Assembly: GCA_017442315.1 (NCBI GenBank)
Contig: JAFRZX010000072.1
Location: 1-39,029, forward strand
DNA: 39,029 bases
Source: Bacteroidales bacterium
GTDB taxonomy: Bacteria > Bacteroidota > Bacteroidia > Bacteroidales > UBA932
Reading direction: 5' to 3'
The number at the start of each line of letters is the position of its first letter. Positions within the stretch are counted from its first letter, which is position 1. The notes beneath the pieces were generated by a model. The model was not told the origin of the DNA. It searched no databases and worked only from the letters and a program-made list of their open reading frames with translations. This document shows positions 9,775-21,100 of this stretch, piece by piece. Made by a program: the position numbers and the translations under genes.

Positions 9775-12700
9775 TTAGAATACAAGATTAAGTGTTGCAC
9801 CGAACTGAGCTGTAGACGGCATCTGCAGAATTTCAAATCCTGGGATTACTGCACTACCTCTCATTGTAACGCCTTCCGGATCCCATGCAGGGAAATCAGA
9901 CCAGCAATACAGATTGTTTCCATATACGGAAATGCGCGCCTCGCTAAGAATTTTGGTCTTTGCCATCCATTTCTTAGGAAAAGCATATTCTATGCGTACC
10001 TCACGTAACTTAAGGAACTGTGTGCTGACAAAATTAGCTTCACCGTTCGTCTGATCATATTTATTGTGGTAATATGTAGCGATATTTGCCGGATCTATTG
10101 CCGTGGTATTGATGACATAATTACCATCTGCTGTCTGGCGTACACCTGTAGGAACCAATCCTCCCTCACGTCCTTCAATGGTATTTATACCTTTACCACG
10201 ATAATTCAGAACCCAGTTGGTGTATGAGAAAACGTTACCGCCAAGCTGACCATCGAAAGCGATATAAAAACTTAATCCTTTCCACTTGAATGATGTATTG
10301 AATCCACCTTTACAGATCGGTGCACAATCACCCAGATACTGAAGGTCCGTTGTCGTCTGAGGATTACCCTGCTTATCAAGAACAAGCATGCCGGAAACAT
10401 CGACCATATTACCGTCTGCATCAATGGCAACCGATCCCTCCGGAGCCCTTACATAACCCTTACCATACATTGCAGTCAAGCTGCCGCCCTCATATGCCGT
10501 CATGTATGCATGTGAACTATACTGAGCGACAATCCAAGAGTCGATACCCTCGCCCAACGAAACAACAGTATTACGGTTCATTGTGAAGTTAGCGCCTAAT
10601 TTCCACTGCAGGTCACGAGTCTTTAACAAGGTTCCGTTTATCGAAGCCTCCACTCCGCGGTTTCTGATTGAACCTGCATTGACATAAACGTAATTTACAC
10701 CATTTGCATATGAAACCGGCATCTGTGAGATCAGATCATCCGTAACCGAGTCATAGAATGCCGCATCCAGAGAAAGCCTGTTCTTGAACATGCGTAATTC
10801 AAGACCAACCTCCCATGAAGACACGATCTCAGGACGAAGATTCTTGTTGGACTTGCTGGACTGAATGGCAACAGTACCAGGGAAACCAGTACCTTGATAG
10901 TAGTTGCTGACACGATATGGAGCAGTATCATTACCCACCTGTGCCCACGATGCACGGATCTTCATAAGGTTGATCAGGCCACCTCTGCGTCCGAAATCAA
11001 AAAGATCGTTCAAAACTACACTACCTGATACCGAAGGATAGAAGAACGAGCAGTTCTCCTTCGGCAGTGTACTGGACCAGTCATTACGTCCGGTTACATC
11101 AAGGAAGAGGGCATTCCTCCAAGCAAGAGAAACCATACCGTAAAGCGAGTTTGTCTGTCTCTCATAACCATTGTTGCCTGTAAGCGGCTCGTATGCCGTA
11201 TTAACAAGTGAATATACTCCCGGTATCTTCAGTGCGCTGGCCGTCTGGGAATGATTGCTGTAGCTGCGCCATATAATGGATCCTCCGACATTTGCCGTAA
11301 TATCGAAATCTCTGGCAAACTGAGTGTTGTACTTAAGAAGGAAATCTCCTGAGTACTGCTTTGAATCTATATCCTGTTCACGATACCAGCCGTTAGGCTT
11401 TGCTTGCGTAGAAGTCGCCTGGCGCTGTGTACGGAAGTCACTGGTAACATCCAGACCTCCGCGTATAGTAAGATCCAGTCCCTTTATGATATCAGCCTTC
11501 ATCAAGACATTACCGTAAATACGATCACGCTTTTGATTGTTGATACACTGATTTGCAAGGAAATAGGCATTGTTCTTTCCACCAGACAGAGTAGCATCCT
11601 GCTTGAATGCAGCTTCATCAGCCCAGTAATGTGAAGGCCAGTCCATATCTATATTAGGAGCATAACACCACAGACCATACATGATGGAAGTGGAACCATA
11701 CCCTGAAGAAGTAGGGATATTGTCCTTTTTTGTGTTTCTGTAGTTGATGGAACTCTCTACCTTGAGCCATTTAGCAAGCTGGTTGACAGTGCGCACTGAA
11801 AGGAAGTGCGAATGGCTTGGAGAGCTTGGAACAATGCTTGTCACATTGTTATTGGTATAACCAACACGGACACTGTTATCTTTATTAAGCTTTCCTGAAA
11901 GCACAATGGAATTTGAGAAGGTAAGACCTGTCTCAAAATAATTCTTGAACCAGTCACCATGACTGATGAAAGGAGTAGGCACGCGCTCGAAGTCACCGAA
12001 CTCATTATACTGTCCTCCTATACCAAGTTGTTCATTATAATATTGATAATAAAGAGTTCCATCCAACTTAGGTCCCCAAGACTCCATTCCTGCTGTAGTA
12101 GAGTAGTTTGGCATAGGATTCAAGCCTGCAACATCCTCACCCTCTGCTGACTTCAGATAATAATAGTAATTCAAGCCTGCAGAGCCCTGACCATAGGTAT
12201 ACTGAATATCAGGTGAAGAAAGGACCATATCAGCAGCAAAACTTGATTTGAAGCTTACACGGAAGGTGACATCCTGGCTATGAGCCGACTTGGTGGTAAT
12301 GATGATTGCGCCGTTGGCAGCCTGCGAACCATACAGAGCAGTAGCGGCAGCACCCTTGAGGACAGTCACACTCTCAATATTTTCAGGGTCCACGTCAGCA
12401 GTACCGTTACCATAGTCGATTGCAAAGGAACTACCCTCTCCACCGGCATCTGTTGCAGTTGCTGTGTTGTACATAGGGACACCGTCCACCACGAACAATG
12501 CAGTGTTGTTTTCAAGGTTTGCAGAAGACTCTCCACGCACTGTCACACGCATCGACCCGTCAGGACCACTGCTTCTGTCAATATTAAGACCTGCAACCTG
12601 ACCAGAAAGACCGTTCAGCCAGTTACCGGTAGTACCGGAATTCGCGAACTTCTCACTCTCTATCTTCTGAGCAGAATATCCGATGGATTTTTCATCCCTT

Positions 12701-13068
12701 TTGATACCGAGTGCCGTCACGACAGCAGATTCCATCACTTCTGCATCACTCTTCATTACCAGATCAATAACATTTCGATTACCGATCTTGACGGTTTCTG
12801 TCTTATATCCCAGGAAAGAAAACTGAAGTTCCTGATCAGAAGTTGCAGAAATCGCATAATTTCCTTCCTCATCGGAAATTACACCATTTAGTGTCCCGAC
12901 AACAAGGACACCGACTCCGGGCATCGGTACATTTTCTTCATCAATGATCTTACCCCTGATAGTACGGGTATTCTCCTGCGAAGCGGCAGTCCAGCCATGT
13001 ACCAACATGAAAATCATAACGAAAGACATTAAAATCCTTCTGATAAAATTGATTTTTAGATTCATCAT
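9775..13068 (-). CDS. susC-like: SusC/RagA family TonB-linked outer-membrane transporter
   Basis: 1097 residues. It has a signal peptide followed by a carboxypeptidase-regulatory-like domain (RTIRGKIIDEENVPMPGVGV, about 35-110), a TonB-dependent plug (ESAVVTALGIKRDEKSIGY; VDGVPMYN; ESVTVLKGAAATALYGSQAA, about 115-270) and a long beta-barrel ending in a terminal aromatic residue (ATLNLVF). There is no STN signalling domain, so it is not an anti-sigma-coupled receptor, which fits control by the HTCS-like regulator at the other end of the operon. It transports captured oligosaccharides across the outer membrane together with the adjacent SusD. There are two adjacent ATGs (13068 and 13065) and either could be used. 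The 38 bases upstream separate it from the phosphoesterase gene and contain no clear promoter. Confidence 0.97.
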   Translation of the reverse strand: MMNLKINFIRRILMSFVMIFMLVHGWTAASQENTRTIRGKIIDEENVPMPGVGVLVVGTLNGVISDEEGNYAISATSDQELQFSFLGYKTETVKIGNRNVIDLVMKSDAEVMESAVVTALGIKRDEKSIGYSAQKIESEKFANSGTTGNWLNGLSGQVAGLNIDRSSGPDGSMRVTVRGESSANLENNTALFVVDGVPMYNTATATDAGGEGSSFAIDYGNGTADVDPENIESVTVLKGAAATALYGSQAANGAIIITTKSAHSQDVTFRVSFKSSFAADMVLSSPDIQYTYGQGSAGLNYYYYLKSAEGEDVAGLNPMPNYSTTAGMESWGPKLDGTLYYQYYNEQLGIGGQYNEFGDFERVPTPFISHGDWFKNYFETGLTFSNSIVLSGKLNKDNSVRVGYTNNNVTSIVPSSPSHSHFLSVRTVNQLAKWLKVESSINYRNTKKDNIPTSSGYGSTSIMYGLWCYAPNIDMDWPSHYWADEAAFKQDATLSGGKNNAYFLANQCINNQKRDRIYGNVLMKADIIKGLDLTIRGGLDVTSDFRTQRQATSTQAKPNGWYREQDIDSKQYSGDFLLKYNTQFARDFDITANVGGSIIWRSYSNHSQTASALKIPGVYSLVNTAYEPLTGNNGYERQTNSLYGMVSLAWRNALFLDVTGRNDWSSTLPKENCSFFYPSVSGSVVLNDLFDFGRRGGLINLMKIRASWAQVGNDTAPYRVSNYYQGTGFPGTVAIQSSKSNKNLRPEIVSSWEVGLELRMFKNRLSLDAAFYDSVTDDLISQMPVSYANGVNYVYVNAGSIRNRGVEASINGTLLKTRDLQWKLGANFTMNRNTVVSLGEGIDSWIVAQYSSHAYMTAYEGGSLTAMYGKGYVRAPEGSVAIDADGNMVDVSGMLVLDKQGNPQTTTDLQYLGDCAPICKGGFNTSFKWKGLSFYIAFDGQLGGNVFSYTNWVLNYRGKGINTIEGREGGLVPTGVRQTADGNYVINTTAIDPANIATYYHNKYDQTNGEANFVSTQFLKLREVRIEYAFPKKWMAKTKILSEARISVYGNNLYCWSDFPAWDPEGVTMRGSAVIPGFEILQMPSTAQFGATLNLVF

Positions 13069-13106
13069 ATAGGTTAGTTTTTATTGTGTATTTTTTCATA
13101 CGAGTA

Positions 13107-15491
13107 CTACCATGAAACTGAAGTCGAATAGACATTACCGAATCTGTCGGTCACCTCTACCCTACCTTCATCACTGCTTTTTGCCGAAACAATCCTGAAC
13201 AGACGTCTTGCAGCCTCATAATCCCACGTATAGTCTTCATCTGCAGACAATGATGCATTATTTGCCTTATAAAAATCATAGATTTCCTTCTGAGCAGCGT
13301 CATATCTGCAAGATCCTTCCGTCACCAATGTCATCATGCTTTCTGTGCCGTCCGAAGATATGTACTTCGGGGTATCCCAGTTCTCATCCCACATGAAAAT
13401 ATTAGCATAGACATAATTGTCGCCATATTGATGACGAGGATATACATTCATCTGATAAGATTCATCCAGACAGCCGCCATTCTTCATAACTGCGACACCA
13501 TTACCATCGTAGTTCCACGCACGAAGACTGTAAGAAGGTGTATTTCCAACAGGACGACCTGTCTGATATGGCAACGGACGGAACTTCCATGAGACATCCT
13601 TTCCATCAACATCAACTACAAGATAACCACGCGGGGTACCTCCTGCAAGGTATTCGTTTGTCCATAACTCACCTGTCGCGCGTGATATCGTATGTACCTC
13701 TATATTCCTTAGAGCAGAACTTTGATCATAAATAAAGTTGAACATATTATGTATATGCCCGGCCCATGCATATACCTTATCATAAGAAGAAAGCAAAGCG
13801 GCATAATCAGATCCATGTTCTGCATACCTTGACCTCTCACTTCCGTTCTCCTGCATGAACATAGGAGAATGTGCACAGACCATTAAAGGAGTATCCTTGT
13901 CAATATAGGAAAGGTCTGCCTGAAGCCACTGCCATATGTCATCTCGAAGTCCTTGGGTATATTCTCCCGTCAATACAGTTCCATCATCTGACATAATCAG
14001 ATTATCAAGTACCACATAATGGATTTTTCCTATATTGAACGAATAATTCACCGGACCGAATTTTTCTTCAAACACGCGCGCTCCTTCCACGTCATCAGGT
14101 GCAGAGAGATCATTATCATGATTACCTAACACATTGAAAGTCGGGAATCCCATCCTGCTCATACCACTTGTGACATAAGTATCGTACAAGGTCATATCAT
14201 TATGCACAATGTCACCCAAGACAATACCATAACATGGGCGGTCAATGAGAATCCTCTCTCCTTGTTCCCTCATATCACGATAAAGATCCTCACAGCAATC
14301 TAGAGAATGATATCCTATCCTGTCATATCCAGCTGTTCTTGCACGAGGTTGAGGATCAGCAGCAATCAGCAGAGAATATCTGTCCGAACCGGCTGCATTC
14401 TTATTCAAGACAAATTCAAAATTATATTTACCCTCTGCCACATATCCTTCCGAAAGTCTCTTATAGAATACAGGAGAACCGTTCATGACAGGTGCAGAAT
14501 ATCCTGACGGAACACTCACAAAAACAAATCTTGTCGAAGACTCGTCACTCTCCATAGCAAATCTTCCATCCTTTCCTGTCCTTACACAGTTCACTCCATC
14601 AGATACCACGACTCCTGGCAAAGGATTTCCTGAGTCATCCCGAACAGTTCCTCTTATATTTGAAAAGGGATTTATCGAAACATCGAGCAAAGTACCGGTA
14701 GGTACAAAATCAAATGACGGCATATCATAGACTTTTCCCGGTTCCAGCTCAGAGGAACTTTTCTTGCTGATATCCATATAATGTCCCTTGATATCAACCA
14801 GTCTGAAAGAATACCCGTTACTATACATGGCCGCAGGAACTACAATATACATCGGTGTTGTACCATGGGCCAATTGAGCCGACACTTCATAACGGACCAC
14901 ATTATCATTCTCCGCTTCAGAAATTCCTGACAGTGACGCATTTTCATAGTCTATGGCAAAGTCTCCGCAAACCTGCTCGTTATTTCTTCCTGAGAATTCA
15001 ACATATGCGATCCGGGAATGATCAGAACCGTCCGGTATATTCACATTCAGTTTGATCACAGAGCAGAGATGACGGAATACAAGATTATTTCCCTCTGTCT
15101 GATACGCAGCCATAGGAGAAGCTGTCTCGGCAAAGGTCGCCTCTTTGTATGTCTGTTTGAACGGCAAGGTAACAGTCTGGGCATCCTTGTATATGGATGC
15201 CGGAAAGAGAGCCTTATAAGGCAACTTCAGCAATCCTTTGAAAGAAAAGTGCACTGCTTCTGCCGGTTCATCAAGTTCCAGAGCCAACGAGGAGACACCA
15301 TTGACATTTACCATATCTCCGTCAGTCCACAGCACCTTGGTGTCATCAGTCAAAACCGTCCGGGTCTGAATACCGGCAGAAAGCAGAGTAAAATCACCGG
15401 ACAGTTCTTCCTGAATCAACTCATCCTTCATACAACCTGTAAAAAGAACAGATGATATTATGAACAATATAAAAAGTGACTGATTTTTCAT
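13107..15491 (-). CDS. Fimbrillin-like / calcineurin-like phosphoesterase fusion lipoprotein
   Basis: 794 residues. The lipobox is VLFTGC|MKDEL with Cys20. Residues about 25-268 form a fimbrillin-like beta module (TRTVLTDDTKVLWTDGDMVN; FRHLCSVIKLNVNI; MYIVVPAAMYSNGY; KVYDMPSFDFVPTGT). They closely match the N-terminus of the GLUG lipoprotein encoded at 18168-21416. A carboxypeptidase-regulatory-like domain follows (RGTVRDDSGNPLPGVVVSDG, about 280-340), then a metallophosphoesterase with ADPQPR (D379), VLGDIVH, GNHD (456-459), CAHSP and GHIHN, and a C-terminal beta domain ending in VYSTSVSW. The fimbrillin-like half probably anchors or binds at the surface (inference) and the other half hydrolyses phosphate esters. 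The gene sits between the GH127-like hydrolase and susC with short gaps. Confidence 0.9.
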   Translation of the reverse strand: MKNQSLFILFIISSVLFTGCMKDELIQEELSGDFTLLSAGIQTRTVLTDDTKVLWTDGDMVNVNGVSSLALELDEPAEAVHFSFKGLLKLPYKALFPASIYKDAQTVTLPFKQTYKEATFAETASPMAAYQTEGNNLVFRHLCSVIKLNVNIPDGSDHSRIAYVEFSGRNNEQVCGDFAIDYENASLSGISEAENDNVVRYEVSAQLAHGTTPMYIVVPAAMYSNGYSFRLVDIKGHYMDISKKSSSELEPGKVYDMPSFDFVPTGTLLDVSINPFSNIRGTVRDDSGNPLPGVVVSDGVNCVRTGKDGRFAMESDESSTRFVFVSVPSGYSAPVMNGSPVFYKRLSEGYVAEGKYNFEFVLNKNAAGSDRYSLLIAADPQPRARTAGYDRIGYHSLDCCEDLYRDMREQGERILIDRPCYGIVLGDIVHNDMTLYDTYVTSGMSRMGFPTFNVLGNHDNDLSAPDDVEGARVFEEKFGPVNYSFNIGKIHYVVLDNLIMSDDGTVLTGEYTQGLRDDIWQWLQADLSYIDKDTPLMVCAHSPMFMQENGSERSRYAEHGSDYAALLSSYDKVYAWAGHIHNMFNFIYDQSSALRNIEVHTISRATGELWTNEYLAGGTPRGYLVVDVDGKDVSWKFRPLPYQTGRPVGNTPSYSLRAWNYDGNGVAVMKNGGCLDESYQMNVYPRHQYGDNYVYANIFMWDENWDTPKYISSDGTESMMTLVTEGSCRYDAAQKEIYDFYKANNASLSADEDYTWDYEAARRLFRIVSAKSSDEGRVEVTDRFGNVYSTSVSW

Positions 15492-15516
15492 AGTTTAAAT
15501 ATTTATCAGCATCAAA

Positions 15517-17427
15517 CTACATTACATCTTGGTCATATAGCACAGGAAATACAGTCAGACGCAGATGAGTCAGACCATATGGCACCAATTCTATATTCTC
15601 TGACGGACCTTGCGCTGATGGCGCAACCGGAAGTCCAGGTGTAAGAATTTCGCCTTCAGGTCCCTTGTCGAATTCCCATTCAACCGGATAAGCCTGCACC
15701 TTAAGTCTAGGACCGTCAGCAGTATTTACAAACTCTGGACAAGCATCAGCCTTTAACGCATAGTTCCATGGGCCATCCGGGGTAATGCTCCAGCATGGGA
15801 AAGCCTCATCGTCCTCCGGATATTTTCCATTCATATTTGCGTAACGTACCGTATCCTTTTCCCATTTTGATGGAATATCGTATGCATACACAAGCGGGCC
15901 TCGTTCAAACCAGAGACCTCCCCCATGAGCAATCCTAGGCACAATCTGCATAGGCAGGTATAGTACGATTCTATCCCCATTCCTGAATGTTCTTTCAAGA
16001 TTGAAAAATGTACCAGCCTTGAGTTCCTCCTTCACACGCTTGCCGTTTACTGTCAGCACAGCATTATCGCACCAGAGAGGAATACGCAGACAAAGGCTGA
16101 TCTTCTTTGCCAGCTTCGCCTCTACACGGAAAGTAACAGTTTCATCATACGGATATGACGTATCTTCGATGAAAGTCAGATTGTCGTCATAACGGAAAAC
16201 AGAAGGTCCATAAAGGGCAGCGACCACCCTATCACCACTTCGAAGCCACATTCTGGCCGCATAGTTAGGCATCAGGCGATGGATCTGACCTGCGCAGCAC
16301 TCTGTCTGATGGGTTGGGCGGTAAGCCATCCATGTAGAACAGTAATTATCCTTATTGTGGTTTGATGTACCTGTACATATGAACTGATTGACAGACGAAT
16401 AGTACTGCAAAGACTTGAAATCGTTCGCAATCGATCCCATACCGGCATTGAAGACAATCTTCTCCATCATATCCGCATAGCGCGCTTCCTGCAGGATCTC
16501 AAGAAAGTATCCGAGTGTCCAGCACATGTCTATCGCATCACAGGTCTCGTGACTATGCATTATTCCACGTCCTTTGAGCCACTCGGCAGAAGTGAAAAGC
16601 CCGTCCGGAAGTCCGCACTCATGATAGAGACGGTCCAGTGAACTGACAGCAAGGTGCTTATAATAAGGATTGCCTGTCGCTTCATAAAGCATGACCGGAA
16701 GCTTCAGCATCTCACACATTGTCACGCCATGCATTTCATAAGGCTTGTCATCTGAAAGGAACTCTATCGTCACACGGCTGTCACGATGCTGTTTACCATC
16801 ACCAAGAATCTGCTTCCTATAACGATAGACAGAATCAGCCTTTGCAACAAGGCTTCTATCTCCGGTCTTCTTTGCAGTCCATAGCATGCCTTCAATGTTC
16901 ACAATATTACGTCTGCCGGCAAGGTCTCTTGTAGACAGTGCCTTGAAGTTCTTATGCAGCGCATCCAGAATCTCCTTGGATGGTTCAACATCATAGGCAG
17001 CCTTCATTGCACGGAAGAACACAGCCATCGGCCAATGATTCTTAATGTCGGGATTACCAAGAATGCCACTCGGCTGAGGGTGGTCAATCGTATACTTTAT
17101 CCCTCTCTCCGCCTTCTCTATCATATCCTTGTCATCAAGTAGATAACCAAGGCGAATCAATCCGTCAGTGTAATAAGCAGTCTGCTCATAACGCCACCAG
17201 ATACGGCCATGAGTTCCCATGCGCGGGATCTCGCCGTCCCATAGACACGTATTATAAGGATAAGAAAGAGCCTCCGGATGGCCTGTGAGACCATCTTTCT
17301 GCGACTGAAGATACTCCTTCAGCCAGCCCTCCGGCTGGATATCACGAAGTCCTACCTCCTCCCATGCCTGTGCCGACATAAGAGAAGATACACAAAGTAA
17401 AACTATTGTCAGGACTCTCGACTTCAT
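15517..17427 (-). CDS. GH127-like (DUF1680, beta-L-arabinofuranosidase fold) glycoside hydrolase
   Basis: 636 residues: signal peptide (cleavage near SAQA|WEEV), an (alpha/alpha)6-barrel region (about 25-420) and C-terminal beta domains. The Zn-cysteine catalytic cluster known from GH127 is recognisable as E294-x-C296 in HSHETCDAIDMCW and the pair C377-C378 in HQTECCAGQIHRLMPNYA. In characterised GH127 enzymes one cysteine of the pair is the nucleophile and the Glu also binds Zn. Other family landmarks include the AEWLKGRG stretch and the loops around GRIWWRYEQTAYYTDGL. Known members release L-arabinofuranose, but related DUF1680 families have other sugars as substrates, so the exact activity is uncertain. 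The gene follows the SGNH esterase with a gap of only 5 bases, suggesting that deacylation and glycosidic cleavage work together. Confidence 0.85.
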   Translation of the reverse strand: MKSRVLTIVLLCVSSLMSAQAWEEVGLRDIQPEGWLKEYLQSQKDGLTGHPEALSYPYNTCLWDGEIPRMGTHGRIWWRYEQTAYYTDGLIRLGYLLDDKDMIEKAERGIKYTIDHPQPSGILGNPDIKNHWPMAVFFRAMKAAYDVEPSKEILDALHKNFKALSTRDLAGRRNIVNIEGMLWTAKKTGDRSLVAKADSVYRYRKQILGDGKQHRDSRVTIEFLSDDKPYEMHGVTMCEMLKLPVMLYEATGNPYYKHLAVSSLDRLYHECGLPDGLFTSAEWLKGRGIMHSHETCDAIDMCWTLGYFLEILQEARYADMMEKIVFNAGMGSIANDFKSLQYYSSVNQFICTGTSNHNKDNYCSTWMAYRPTHQTECCAGQIHRLMPNYAARMWLRSGDRVVAALYGPSVFRYDDNLTFIEDTSYPYDETVTFRVEAKLAKKISLCLRIPLWCDNAVLTVNGKRVKEELKAGTFFNLERTFRNGDRIVLYLPMQIVPRIAHGGGLWFERGPLVYAYDIPSKWEKDTVRYANMNGKYPEDDEAFPCWSITPDGPWNYALKADACPEFVNTADGPRLKVQAYPVEWEFDKGPEGEILTPGLPVAPSAQGPSENIELVPYGLTHLRLTVFPVLYDQDVM

Positions 17428-17432
17428 ACGAA

Positions 17433-18149
17433 TTATCTGTTAAATGGATATTTCTTCTTGGACAGCAGTTTAGAAAACACATCATCCAGAGCTTTCTCCA
17501 TAGCCTTATAGCCTTCGAGGTTCGGATGGACAGCATCCTTCCTATACTCCTGTATCATTCCGCCGTCAGCACCCTTTGTTACTGCATGATAGTCCACAAG
17601 GGGAATTTTGTTAGCCGTAGCATATTCTACAATCATTGTATTGAGGGAATCGATCTGAGGACGAGGGTCGCCCACTCTCTTGCGCCAGCCGATCTCATCA
17701 GCCGCCACAAGCGTGCACATGACAGGCTTGATGCCGTTGCACTTTGCGAGTTCTACCATTGAAACAAGGTTACCGAATGTGTTTTCAACTGTAATGTAAC
17801 CGTTGTTGCGGGCTATATCGTTGATACCTGCAAGAATCACCACATACTCAGGTGCAAGCTCGATCACATCCTGACGGAAACGTACCAGAAGATGCATTGT
17901 TGTCTGTCCACCGATACCTCGCCCGACGAAGTTGCGTTCGTCAAGCCACGAAGCATCCTGACGCACCCAGTTGCGGGTGATGGAATCGCCGAAAAGGACT
18001 GCAAGCGGCTTTGTCTTTACCTCAGCGTTCTTTTCCTGATAGTAAGAAAAACGCGCCCAATCCTTGTCCTCCTTGGTAATCTCCTGAGCCACTGCCACTG
18101 AAGGGATCAGGGCAATGGCCAGGATTATAAAAAGTCTGAAGGTTTTCAT
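17433..18149 (-). CDS. SGNH/GDSL-type secreted esterase
   Basis: 238 residues with a signal peptide ending near VAVA|QEIT. All four SGNH blocks are visible: block I VLFGDSITRNW (catalytic Ser), block II GRGIGGQTTMHLL (Gly), block III ILAGINDI (Asn) and block V DAVHPNLEGYKAM (Asp and His). The size matches single-domain GDSL hydrolases related to acetylhydrolases, which remove acetyl or other acyl groups. It probably acts in the periplasm on esterified oligosaccharides (inference from the neighbouring GH127-like and GH3 enzymes). It lies 18 bases after the GLUG lipoprotein gene and 5 bases before the GH127-like gene. Confidence 0.93.
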   Translation of the reverse strand: MKTFRLFIILAIALIPSVAVAQEITKEDKDWARFSYYQEKNAEVKTKPLAVLFGDSITRNWVRQDASWLDERNFVGRGIGGQTTMHLLVRFRQDVIELAPEYVVILAGINDIARNNGYITVENTFGNLVSMVELAKCNGIKPVMCTLVAADEIGWRKRVGDPRPQIDSLNTMIVEYATANKIPLVDYHAVTKGADGGMIQEYRKDAVHPNLEGYKAMEKALDDVFSKLLSKKKYPFNR

Positions 18150-18167
18150 TTTTAGAGGTCTGCGGCA

Positions 18168-21100
18168 TTAGTCCAGAAGATATGTACCGGTAACGGTTGG
18201 AGTACCTGTACCAATCATCTTTGTATCAAGAGTGATTGCAGTGTCGAGAACAGAACCGCTTACAGCATTGTCTGTAAATACTGTAGCTTCATTACAATCA
18301 CCGGCAAGCACACCTGTATTAGTTGCAGCTATTCCAGTAATCTGGAGGTTATTCAAAGTATTTTCTTTAACTGTCGAAGAGTATGCGTAACCTGCAATAC
18401 CACCGCAAGCAAGACCACCACCGTTAGGACGAACAATCGAGTTGGTAAGAGTACAGCGCTCCAAATTGGAGAGATTCAGGGCAGCTACAAGACCTGCAGC
18501 TGTTGTAGAGTTGGTATTATAAATTTTAGTAGTACACTGACTGTTCTTGATGTCAGCATACTTTGCACCACCTACCAAACCTGCCGATGAGCCACGGAGT
18601 GTATAGATTGCATTAGTACCGTTACCTACACCGTCCTCAGTACCATCAATTCGGTTGTTTACGCAGCCAGTGAACTCAAGCAAGTCTCCCTCAGCACCCT
18701 CAAGGTAACCTGCAATACCTCCAAGATAGTTGCATCCTCCTGCTGTACGGATTAACCAAGCACCGTTTGTATTGTTTGACGAAGTGTTCGATAAACAACC
18801 TGTGTTCGAGCAGCTAGAAATGCTTGAAGCTCCATTTGTGAGAGCGCCTACGACGCCACCTACTGCAAGCGAACGACCATTCGTCTTAGTGCCACCGCCC
18901 TGAATAGCGACCGAACCGCTATTTTCGCACTCTACGAGAGCTACAGCCTGAGCATCAGCGTTTGTACCCAATACACCACCGACGCAGAGGTCGAAGTGCT
19001 GTGCACCAACCGATTTATAGATATTGATAACAGCTGTACCTTTATTCTCAAGCGATGTAAGAGTGAGAGCGCCGTTAGCGTAACCTACAACACCACCTAC
19101 CCAGATGTGCTTGTAGACATGAGTCGTACCGGATTCTGAATTGATAGTATAAAGTGCCGAACCCTCGTTTACTACACCCTTTACAGAACACTTAGCCTCA
19201 CCGACAACACCGCCAATAGCTGTGTACTTGTTGTTGTACTGCCCGTGATTAGACGAGATTGTAGCATAGTTCACAATATTGCCTTTACCATCAATTTCAC
19301 CTGCAGTAGCCTCAATCTTACCGATAACACCACCCATTGAGAGAGTCGCATTGGCATTGCTGTTCATACGTGAACAAAGAAGTTCAGCTTTATTTGTGAG
19401 GTTAGAAAGATCAGTAGAGAATGTAGCACCTATTACACCACCAATGTTGTTGTTACGAGCCTGGTAGTAACTATTACTTGCTGTTCCAGCCGAAACCTCT
19501 GCACCCTCGTTGGCACAGTTGTGAACAGAAGCCTGTGCCTGAACATTACCTACAACACCGCCAATATACTGCTGCAAGCAAGAGCTACGGTTCTCAAGAG
19601 AACCATACATTGTGCAGTACGAAAGGTCACCATAAATCTGACCAGCGATACCACCAGCATATAAGTAACGAGAAACATCGCCGTCACCACTATACTGGTT
19701 AAATTTAACCTGAGCGTAGTTATTACAGTTCGACACAGCGCCGCCCTCGGCAATCTCACCGGCAATACCTCCTACCCGTTGAGTACGGTAGTGGTTTTCA
19801 ACAGGATCTACTCCGCTTCCATAAACAAAGTTACCGTAGAAGAAAGTCTTGTCTGCCTCTGTGAGATGACACTCAGTACAAGTTCCTGCCAAAGAGCCAA
19901 CAATACCGCCATACTTCACAACAGCATCGCTCTTGTTAGAAGATCCATCTGCAATAAAGGTTGAACCTGCGCTGAGCGATACGTTACCCTTGATAGATAT
20001 ACCATTAAGCTCGCCATTCGCGTTCGATACACGACCTACAGCACCACCAAAGTAAGACGTCTGACCACTGGTTACGAGTGTATTATCAAAAGTCACATCA
20101 CCGTTTACAGTACAATTCTCTATTTTACCTACCACTACACGACCTGCGAGAGCACCGATATGAGGCTCCGCTTCGCCCCAGTTGCCAGAAGCTACAAGGT
20201 TTGCATTGACGTGACAGTTAGTGAGCAGACCACGGTGATATCCGACTAACGCACCGTAGTACTGGTTATTGCCTGCATAGTTTGCTGTCAAAGTACACGA
20301 AGCATCGATAGTCATGTTCTCAACGACACTACCGGCAGATGTATAAGCGAACAACGGACAAGTCGAGTTCCAATTCTTGATAGAAAAGCCCTTACCGTCA
20401 AAAACACCGTTGAAGTAGTTCGTATTACCCTCTGCATCATCAGCAGTTCCGATTCCCCCTGTAGCAGCATAAGCAGCCGAAGTCTCTGCATCAAAGGTGA
20501 TATCCTGAACCAATGCTACTGTAAGAAGGTCTTCATCAGCATACTTTCCTGTATTATAATCAGTTGCAAAGTCAATAAGATCCTCTGCTGTAGCGATCTC
20601 GACATCAAGGTCTGTGCCTGTAGGCACAAAATCGAATTCAGGCATATCATAAATCTTTCCTGCCACAAGGGTCTGTCCGCTTGCTTTGCTCTTTTCCATG
20701 AAATGTCCCTTGTCATCAAGCACCTTGATTGTATATCCGGACGCATATTCCTGAGCAGGAACAACGATGTACATCACGAAAGACTCTTCACCAAGAGTCT
20801 TGGACACCTTATAGCGAATTTTCCTGTCAGCATCAGCAGTTGATGTTCCGCTAAGAGAAAGTGTTTCGAAGTTGATAGAGAAATCACCGCTCACCTGCTC
20901 ATTGTTCTTTCCATAAAAATCAACGTACTCAATATTGTCATGTTCTGAACCATCAGACATATTCACAGTCAGTTTGATTACAGAGCAGAGGTGATTGAAC
21001 TGAAGGGAAGATGTTGCAGATACAGCAGCCATAGGTGAGGCTGTTGCTGCAAAGGAACCTTCCTTGTAAGTCTGATAAGCGGGAAGAGTTACTGTTGTCT

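Noticed and set aside
12280-12891. 203-codon plus-strand open frame inside susC
   Set aside because: It is antisense to the strongly conserved plug region of susC, matches nothing recognisable and has no start context; it is a shadow frame.
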